A stretch of DNA of 64,000 bases from Demequina sediminicola. GTDB lineage: Bacteria; Actinomycetota; Actinomycetes; Actinomycetales; Demequinaceae. The position numbers and the translations under genes are program-made. Below are positions 13,214-18,811 of this stretch, one piece after another; within the stretch, counting starts at the first letter, position 1; each line of letters begins with the position of its first letter. The notes below the pieces were generated by a model. The model did no database searches, was not told the DNA's origin, and was given only the letters and a program-made list of their open reading frames with translations. The stretch covers positions 391,541-455,540 of the forward strand of contig NZ_BBRB01000002.1 of NCBI RefSeq assembly GCF_000975055.1. The letters run 5' to 3'.

Positions 13214-13732
13214 CTAGCCGGTGCGTTGCTTGAGGCGGGCGACCGATGCAAGGGGCTCCTCCTCGAGCATTGCTCGCAACATCTCCTTCGCGCGCGCATA
13301 GCGACTTCGGACGGTAGAAGGAGCGACCTCCTCCAACTGTGCAACCTCAGCGAGCGTCAGGCCGTCCCAGTGCACAAGCCTGACGATCTCGGCTAACGGT
13401 TCGGGCAGCGCGGCGATGCAATCGCGTGTGGTGAGTCCGTCATCGGCAGCCGGCGCTACAGGACCCTGGTCGTACGCGAGCCAGCGCAGCCGGTCCGCAA
13501 GGTTTGCGCGGCGCACTTCACCCCGGTGCGCGTTCGCAAGGGACCGTTTGGCGATCCCGAACAGCCACATGCGTGCCTGTTCGGGGTCGTCCGGAACGTC
13601 TCCGGTCCGGCGCCACGCTATTGTCATGACGTCCGAAAGCACGTCGGGCGCATCGGTGATCCCGATCCGGCGTTCCAAGTATTGGAGCAAGTCTGCGGAA
13701 TTGGCATCCAGCGCCTTGAGCACGTCACCCAT
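13214..13732 (-). CDS. ECF-type RNA polymerase sigma factor
   Basis: This 172-residue sigma-70 family protein is of ECF size. Region 2 spans about residues 10-80 (APDVLSDVMTIAWRR, RMWLFGIAKRSLANAHR). Region 4 is at about 105-155 with the helix-turn-helix LTLAEVAQLEEVAPSTVRSR. It overlaps by 8 nt the end of a single-pass membrane protein gene encoded upstream on the same strand. Anti-sigma genes usually lie downstream, so the partnership is an inference from the overlap. The promoter is probably upstream of that first gene. Confidence 0.92.
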   Translation of the reverse strand: MGDVLKALDANSADLLQYLERRIGITDAPDVLSDVMTIAWRRTGDVPDDPEQARMWLFGIAKRSLANAHRGEVRRANLADRLRWLAYDQGPVAPAADDGLTTRDCIAALPEPLAEIVRLVHWDGLTLAEVAQLEEVAPSTVRSRYARAKEMLRAMLEEEPLASVARLKQRTG

Positions 13733-14390
13733 TAACGCGTTCCAGGAGATCGACGATGTACTCAGGCTGAACTTCCCCGGGGCAGTCGTAGGTGATCAAG
13801 TAGCCAAAGTCATTCCCATACGGATCCAGGCTGTTGGCGGTGAGCGCCTCGCGCAACCCTGCGAACGTCGCCTCGCTCAGACCTCGGTGATAGTCCTCGT
13901 CTGCGCTGTAGTAATAGGGCGTGTCAGGCCCGATCTTTGTCTCGGTGCCGTCTTCGTGGACAAAGTAGTTGTTGTCAGCGACGAAGGCGATGTGTGTTTC
14001 GAGGTCCAGACCGTCGAAGAACCCGGGCTCGGTCACGGTGTCACGCAGCACGTCTTCGTAGCGTTCACCGCCGGTGACGTCGCCGATGGCTGCACGGCAT
14101 TCTGCGCCGCTGGGCAACGTGTAGGTGAATTCGGTGGCCACGTCTTGTACCCAGGGGACGGACACCGCGCCGGTTGCCACGGCCGCACTCCCGAACCCGA
14201 GAATGGCTACGCCAACGGCGCTCCCGATGATCAGGGGGCGGTGCCGACGAAGTGGCGAGACATTCGTGGGAGCGGACTCACGCGCCATTTCGGCGAGCGC
14301 TGCGCTGCGCTCGACAGTGTTGGCAGTGGTGGCGGGTGCGCTGGCGGCAAGCTCACGATCCAACGCTGAGTCTTCGTTGAGGTCGGACAT
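13725..14390 (-). CDS. Single-pass membrane protein, candidate partner of the sigma factor
   Basis: The function is not recognised. The 221-residue protein has a soluble acidic N-terminus (1-50), one membrane helix (about 53-73, IIGSAVGVAILGFGSAAVAT) and an exported domain of about 145 residues rich in acidic and aromatic residues. Two cysteines are in that domain (AECRAAI and YDCPGE), perhaps a disulfide. The N-terminus has no HxxxCxxC zinc motif of ZAS anti-sigma factors. AAAGGAA precedes ATG at 14390. A candidate minus-strand promoter is CTGACA (14460-14455), 17 bp, CTATCC (14437-14432). Coupling to the sigma gene suggests a membrane sensor. Confidence 0.75.
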   Translation of the reverse strand: MSDLNEDSALDRELAASAPATTANTVERSAALAEMARESAPTNVSPLRRHRPLIIGSAVGVAILGFGSAAVATGAVSVPWVQDVATEFTYTLPSGAECRAAIGDVTGGERYEDVLRDTVTEPGFFDGLDLETHIAFVADNNYFVHEDGTETKIGPDTPYYYSADEDYHRGLSEATFAGLREALTANSLDPYGNDFGYLITYDCPGEVQPEYIVDLLERVNG

Positions 14391-14627
14391 GGGGGTTCCT
14401 TTCGTGGAGGGGCTTCACCTCTTACATGTCCGGATAGTCCAGTAGTGACGATGCTGTCAGATTATTGTGTTGGGCACTGCACCTGCGCGCCCTAGGGGTA
14501 GCGCGACAGATCGTTCGATGTGCGTCAATGAACAATCTGCACGTGAACTGCGCCATGGGTGCTCCTGGGTCGGTGGGGGCTGGGGGCGCATGTGGGGCAG
14601 GGTGGTGCCTCGCCTGCCGACACATCG

Positions 14628-14647
14628 TTTCTACCGACCGGTAGAAA
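14628..14647. promoter_or_regulatory. Palindrome upstream of the beta-glucosidase -10 box
   Basis: TTTCTACCG and CGGTAGAAA flank a 2-nt centre, a perfect 9-bp inverted repeat. Its right arm overlaps the proposed -35 hexamer (TAGAAA, 14642-14647), so a bound protein would block RNA polymerase. Confidence 0.6.
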
Positions 14648-14671
14648 TATCCGAAACGTTTCGCTTATAGT
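14642..14671 (+). promoter_or_regulatory. Beta-glucosidase promoter with LacI-type operator in the spacer
   Basis: TAGAAA (14642-14647) and TATAGT (14666-14671) are separated by 18 bp. The spacer contains the perfect 12-bp palindrome CGAAACGTTTCG (14652-14663), of the LacI/GalR operator type with a central CG. The -10 ends 7 nt before the ATG at 14679 and no ribosome-binding site exists, so the mRNA is probably leaderless. Confidence 0.65.
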
Positions 14672-14678
14672 TGTCCGC

Positions 14679-16139
14679 ATGACGACGACGCCACAGACTT
14701 TTCCCGCTGATTTCATCTTCGGCACCGCTACTGCTTCCTACCAAGTCGAAGGGGCTGTCCACGAAGGGGGACGCGGCTCATCGATCTGGGACACATTTTG
14801 TGCGACCCCAGGGAAAGTCGTCAACGGCGACACCGGAGACGTCGCCTGCGATCACTTCCACCGCTGGGAGGAGGACGTCGACATGATGGCCGAGCTCGGT
14901 CTGCAGGCCTACCGCTTCTCGATTGCGTGGCCACGCGTTCAGCCGGGCGGCACTGGTGCGTTCAACGACGAAGGGCTGACCTTCTACCGCAACCTCATTG
15001 CACGCCTGAAGGACAAGGGAATCACTCCGTTGATCACCCTCTACCACTGGGATCTGCCGCAGGAACTGCAGGATGCTGGCGGCTGGGTGAACCGCGACAC
15101 TGTCGACCACTTCACGCAGTACGCCGTGCGGATGGTTGAAGAGTTTGGGGCGGACGTCGAGACCTGGGTGACGTTCAACGAGCCCTGGGTCTCATCGTTC
15201 ATTGGATACGGTGCAGGCGCCCACGCTCCTGGACACACGGACAACGCAGAGGCCCTCACTGCCGCGCACCACCTCAACCTGGCTCACGCCCGCGCCTACC
15301 GTGCGATGAAGGCAGTGCGTCCGGAGGCACAGATTGGCTATGTCAACAACTGCCACACCCCGCGCCCGTGGGACCCCTCGAACCCTAAGGATGTCGCAGC
15401 ATCGGCGCACATCGACGCCCTTGCGAACACGATGTTCCACCAGCCCTTCATCCAGGGCGGCTACCCCGAGATCCTGCGCCCGAACACGGCTCACATCACA
15501 GACTGGGCCTTTGTCCTCGACGGTGATGAGGAAGAAATGAAGGGCGCTGTCGACTGGTTCGGCGTCAACTACTACGCCTCGCACCTGGTGCGCCACAACC
15601 CGCATAAGGGAGTGGCACAGAGTGAGGTCGCTACTCTCGCGGACGGTCACAAGGCCGGTGCCGGCACTGCGTGGCCCGGTGACGAGGAGATTGAGTTCAT
15701 GCTCCCTCCGGGTGAGCTGACGGCCATGGGTTGGAACGTTGACCCCAGTGCGCTGACCGCACACCTGCTCAAGATTCACCGCGAGACAGGTAAGCCGATC
15801 TATGTCACCGAGAACGGCTCCGCGTGGGACGACGAGGTGGATGCCGACGGACGGGTGCGCGACGAACGGCGGATCAACTACTTCCATGGCCACATCGGTG
15901 CTGTCCTCGACGCGATCAACGAGGGAGCGGATGTCCGCGGGTACATGGCGTGGTCGCTGATGGACAACTTTGAGTGGGCGCAGGGCTACAACAAGCGCTT
16001 TGGCATTGTTCGGGTTGACTATGACACCCTCGAGCGCCGCTGGAAGGACTCGGCTTACTGGTACGCGGAAGTACTGCGCAGGCGTCAGGTTGTACCTGTC
16101 GATGCGGAACTGGCATCAACGCCGCCGCGCACCTTCTAA
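14679..16139 (+). CDS. GH1 family beta-glucosidase
   Basis: This retaining GH1 glycosidase hydrolyses beta-glucosides or cello-oligosaccharides in the cytoplasm. It is 486 residues with no signal peptide. The acid/base glutamate is Glu168 in TFNEPW and the nucleophile is Glu378 in YVTENGSAW. The N-terminal FPADFIFGTATASYQVEG motif is classic. The frame is open back to 14559, but the operator, promoter and family N-terminus place the start at ATG 14679. The CGAAACGTTTC operator recurs in front of the sugar ABC operon at 49123, which could supply its substrate. A repeat-rich 350-bp region follows the stop. Confidence 0.95.
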   Translation: MTTTPQTFPADFIFGTATASYQVEGAVHEGGRGSSIWDTFCATPGKVVNGDTGDVACDHFHRWEEDVDMMAELGLQAYRFSIAWPRVQPGGTGAFNDEGLTFYRNLIARLKDKGITPLITLYHWDLPQELQDAGGWVNRDTVDHFTQYAVRMVEEFGADVETWVTFNEPWVSSFIGYGAGAHAPGHTDNAEALTAAHHLNLAHARAYRAMKAVRPEAQIGYVNNCHTPRPWDPSNPKDVAASAHIDALANTMFHQPFIQGGYPEILRPNTAHITDWAFVLDGDEEEMKGAVDWFGVNYYASHLVRHNPHKGVAQSEVATLADGHKAGAGTAWPGDEEIEFMLPPGELTAMGWNVDPSALTAHLLKIHRETGKPIYVTENGSAWDDEVDADGRVRDERRINYFHGHIGAVLDAINEGADVRGYMAWSLMDNFEWAQGYNKRFGIVRVDYDTLERRWKDSAYWYAEVLRRRQVVPVDAELASTPPRTF

Positions 16140-16156
16140 GCGCCGACGGCCCGTTC

Positions 16157-16228
16157 ACGCAACACTCAGAACCCACACAACACTCCGAACCCACACAACA
16201 CCAAGAACCCACACAACACTCCGAACCA
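16157..16228 (+). repeat. 18-bp tandem repeat, four copies
   Basis: Four contiguous units at 16157, 16175, 16193 and 16211 have consensus ACACAACACTCCGAACCC with one to three changes each. They start 18 bp after the beta-glucosidase stop. Confidence 0.9.
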
Positions 16229-16279
16229 AAGGTTGCGCCGACACGCCGGAGGGGCCGTCGCCAGTGCGACTCTCGCCAG

Positions 16280-16403
16280 GGTGTCGCGCCGCGAACTGGT
16301 TCGTAGTGTTGGGCTCCGGATCCGGGGTGTCGCGTCGCGAATCGGTTCGTAGTGTGAAGCGCCGGGCCCCGGGGTGTCGCGTGGCGAACTGGTTCGTAGT
16401 GTT
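16280..16403 (+). repeat. 46-47-bp repeat, three copies, partly complementary to the 18-bp array
   Basis: A ~30-bp core starting GGTGTCGCG and ending GGTTCGTAGTGT begins at 16280, 16326 and 16373. Its GGTTCGTAGTGTTG end is the reverse complement, with one mismatch, of CAACACTCCGAACC in the array at 16157-16228. Each core also has the palindrome CGAAC-TG-GTTCG or a variant. Confidence 0.85.
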
Positions 16404-16454
16404 GAACCCCGGAGCGAGCTGTTCTCCACGTGCGCTCCGCACGCGGTGGGAGCG

Positions 16455-16483
16455 TTGGGCTCGCTGACGACCCCACGTAGACT
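16455..16483 (+). promoter_or_regulatory. Promoter of the small zinc-motif protein gene
   Basis: TTGGGC (16455-16460), 17 bp, TAGACT (16478-16483). The -10 ends 6 nt before ATG 16490 and no ribosome-binding site is present, so leaderless transcription is likely. Confidence 0.55.
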
Positions 16484-16489
16484 TTGAGC

Positions 16490-16798
16490 ATGCCCTCGTC
16501 CCGCCGTTCGCGTAAGCGCCCCTACGGTCAGCCGCATGAGGAGCTCGACGTCGAACGCCTGGGTGGCTCATTTGGGGGTCGACGCGACATCGGCCCTGGC
16601 GGCGAGGAGTACCTCGTCGCAACACCGCGCCCTAGCGAAAAGACGTACGTCTGCCCCGGATGCCGGCAGGAGATTCCTCCGCAGACAGCGCACCTCGTCG
16701 CATGGCCTGCGGACGGACTTTTCGGCGCGGATGCCGCCGCACGTGAGCGTCGGCACTGGCACACTCACTGTTGGAACACCTTTGGAAGGATGTTATGA
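16490..16798 (+). CDS. Conserved small protein with CxxC/HxHxxC putative zinc site
   Basis: No function is recognised. The 102-residue basic protein starts with an Arg/Lys-rich segment (PSSRRSRKRPYG). Its second half has YVCPGCRQEIPPQTAHLVAW and later HWHTHCWNTF, a spacing consistent with one zinc ion bound by Cys and His. ATG at 16490 is chosen over a TTG at 16484 because of the promoter position. The stop overlaps the next start (ATGA), so it is coupled to the hydrolase gene. Confidence 0.75.
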   Translation: MPSSRRSRKRPYGQPHEELDVERLGGSFGGRRDIGPGGEEYLVATPRPSEKTYVCPGCRQEIPPQTAHLVAWPADGLFGADAAARERRHWHTHCWNTFGRML

Positions 16799-17523
16799 GC
16801 GACGCTACAAGCGGGGACGAGATTCGGTCCATGACCGTGCTGCCTGCATTGCGGGAAGACATCGTGTTGACCACGGACGATGGCCTCGAACTCGTCGGGG
16901 AGCTTGCCTTGCCCGAGGGCCGTCCGGCTCAAGCCACGCTCATCACCTTGCACCCGCTCCCGACGCATGGCGGGTTCATGGACTCGCACGTCTACCGGAA
17001 GGCGGCGTGGCGACTCCCGGCACTCGCCGACGTCGCGGTGCTGCGCTTCAATACTCGTGGCACCACGTCGCCGCGTGGTACCAGCGAGGGCAGTTTCGAC
17101 GAGGGCATTGGTGAGGCGGCCGATGTTCGTGCTGCGGTGGACTTCGCGGTGGCGCGGGGGTTGCCGCACCGGTGGCTCGTCGGCTGGTCGTTTGGGACCG
17201 AGTTGGCGCTCAAGTACGGTGCGGATCTCGACGTGGAGGGAGCGATCCTGCTTTCCCCGCCACTGCATCGGGCCGATGAAGCCGACATGCGCTCCTGGGC
17301 GGACAGCGGCAAGCCCGTGACGGCGCTCGTACCCGAACTGGACGACTTCCTGCAACCCGACGAGGCGCGCCAGCGCTTCGCGCCGCTCACTCAACTCGAT
17401 CTCATCGCTGTCGACGGCGCCAAACATCTGTGGGTTGGAGAGAAATACGTCAGACTGGTGCTTGACCGCATCGTCGAGCAGGTGGCCACTGGCCGCGCAC
17501 CACTGCCGACTCACGTCCCCTAG
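16795..17523 (+). CDS. Alpha/beta hydrolase
   Basis: This 242-residue cytoplasmic alpha/beta hydrolase has the nucleophile elbow GWSFGTE (serine near residue 138). The oxyanion region is TLHPLPTHGGFMDS, and a conserved FNTRGTTSPRG turn follows strand 4. The C-terminal GAKHLWVGEKYV supplies the likely catalytic histidine. The layout resembles small dienelactone-hydrolase-like esterases; the substrate is unknown. The start is ATG 16795, overlapping the previous stop; an upstream in-frame start at 16771 would run into the neighbour. Confidence 0.85.
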   Translation: MSDATSGDEIRSMTVLPALREDIVLTTDDGLELVGELALPEGRPAQATLITLHPLPTHGGFMDSHVYRKAAWRLPALADVAVLRFNTRGTTSPRGTSEGSFDEGIGEAADVRAAVDFAVARGLPHRWLVGWSFGTELALKYGADLDVEGAILLSPPLHRADEADMRSWADSGKPVTALVPELDDFLQPDEARQRFAPLTQLDLIAVDGAKHLWVGEKYVRLVLDRIVEQVATGRAPLPTHVP

Positions 17524-17607
17524 GGGGACATCACCCCGACACCGGCCCACCATTCTCAGGCAACGATTCACGTTCTACTCAGCCGCACACGCTGAAGGAG
17601 GCGCGTC

Positions 17608-18345
17608 ATGTCCGCACCCATCGTCTTTCTCAACGCCTTTCCCGTTGATCGCGCACAGTGGGAGGGGCTTCTCGCTGTGCTGGGCTCCGATGTCCGCGGT
17701 GACGTGATCACGTTTGATATGCCCGGCATCGGCCAGATGCCGTTGACGGACGAAGACCCGAGCCTCGATCTCATCGCCGATGCGGCAGTCCTCGCCATGC
17801 AAGAAGCAACGGGGGAGCAGGCCGCGATTTGGGTGGGGTGCTCCATGGGTGGATACGTTGCGATGTCGGTCGCGGAACGTCACCCCGATGCCGTGGCGGG
17901 GCTGGGGCTGATCGCCACCAAGTCGAGCGCCGACACAGCTGAAGCGAGGGACAAGCGGCTGCGCGTCGCTGACGCCCATGAGGGCCTGAGCGCTCCCACG
18001 GACCCTCGTGCGATGGCAGAGCCCCTGATCGGGGTTGAGGGCCCCTCACGTGAAGAACTCCTTGAATGGGTGACGAACAACATCGCGCAGCATGCAGGGA
18101 ACGGTATTGCTTGGGGACAACGGGCCATGGCCGAACGCCCCGATCGCACTGAAGTGCTGCGAAACGTTGACGCGCCCGCCGTCGTGATCGCAGGGGAGCG
18201 CGACGGCATCATCCATGCCGACGATATCGATGTGATGGCTGAGGCTTTGGGAGTGACGCCAGTGACAGTTGACGGTGTGGGTCACCTCGTTGCCTTTGAG
18301 GACCCGGAGGCCGTCGCGTCAGCGCTCGCGCCACTGCTGCGTTAG
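17608..18345 (+). CDS. Alpha/beta hydrolase (second copy, divergent)
   Basis: This 245-residue alpha/beta hydrolase has the nucleophile motif GCSMGGY (serine near residue 79), an N-terminal FLNAFPVDRAQW oxyanion strand and the catalytic histidine in GHLVAFEDPE. It resembles 3-oxoadipate enol-lactonase-type and pimeloyl-ester-type hydrolases, but no pathway genes are near, so the substrate is open. GAAGGAGG precedes ATG 17608. It is not obviously a recent duplicate of the hydrolase 84 bp upstream. It ends 15 bp from the convergent gene at 18361. Confidence 0.85.
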   Translation: MSAPIVFLNAFPVDRAQWEGLLAVLGSDVRGDVITFDMPGIGQMPLTDEDPSLDLIADAAVLAMQEATGEQAAIWVGCSMGGYVAMSVAERHPDAVAGLGLIATKSSADTAEARDKRLRVADAHEGLSAPTDPRAMAEPLIGVEGPSREELLEWVTNNIAQHAGNGIAWGQRAMAERPDRTEVLRNVDAPAVVIAGERDGIIHADDIDVMAEALGVTPVTVDGVGHLVAFEDPEAVASALAPLLR

Positions 18346-18360
18346 GGGTGCTTGAGAGCG

Positions 18361-18786
18361 TCAGGACCCCTGTGAGGAGCCCCAGGAATTACCGCCGGCA
18401 AGTCGCTTCGCGAGTGCCTCCGCCATCGGCATAGATTCACCGTCGCGCCCGCCTTTGCCCAATTCGAGCGGCGGGTCTGAGGGGGCAATAGTGGCACCCG
18501 CGAGGCGCGCTTTGAATGAGGACGGGATGCTCAGCACGTAAAACTTGCCGTCGGTTCCCACGCCGACGGACTTGTCCCGCTTGAGGTACCAGCCCTCGAG
18601 AGCCGTGCGGTAGCGCGAACCGCCCCCAAAGGGCCGAACTGTGAGGCGCTCAGGCGCGATGCCAGCCTCGACGGCAGCTGCCACAAACCCCTCGATGAGC
18701 TCTGCCGCTTGCCGTGACTCCGCAGCACGCTGTCGTTCGAGCGCCTGTGCGCGGCGAACGCGGCTATCAGGTTCGGATTCTGTCAT
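18361..18786 (-). CDS. Conserved hypothetical protein, partner of the coiled-coil gene
   Basis: The function is not recognised. The 141-residue protein has an N-terminal Arg/Glu/Ala helix (residues 5-40), then a compact region with RPFGGGSRYRTALEGWYLKR, VGVGTDGKFYVLSIP and a Gly/Ser-rich end. The frame extends upstream inside the coiled-coil gene, but that part is a shadow. ATG at 18786 leaves 25 bp from the coiled-coil stop. Co-orientation and spacing indicate one transcription unit with the large coiled-coil protein. Confidence 0.7.
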   Translation of the reverse strand: MTESEPDSRVRRAQALERQRAAESRQAAELIEGFVAAAVEAGIAPERLTVRPFGGGSRYRTALEGWYLKRDKSVGVGTDGKFYVLSIPSSFKARLAGATIAPSDPPLELGKGGRDGESMPMAEALAKRLAGGNSWGSSQGS

Positions 18787-18811
18787 GGAGAGTAGGCCTG
18801 GGTGCCGTGAC

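Larger units (their letters stand above)
16140..16489. other. Repeat-rich intergenic region after the beta-glucosidase (350 bp)
   Basis: It contains the two arrays above and a promoter at the far end. Open frames on both strands through it merely translate the repeats and are not credible genes. Confidence 0.75.

Noticed and set aside
16157..16403. CRISPR array
   Set aside because: The first array has no spacers, the second has 16-17-bp related intervals, and there are no cas genes.
16155..16625. Minus-strand frames of 120-156 codons across the repeat region
   Set aside because: They only translate the 18-bp and 46-bp repeats and run into the start of the neighbouring gene.
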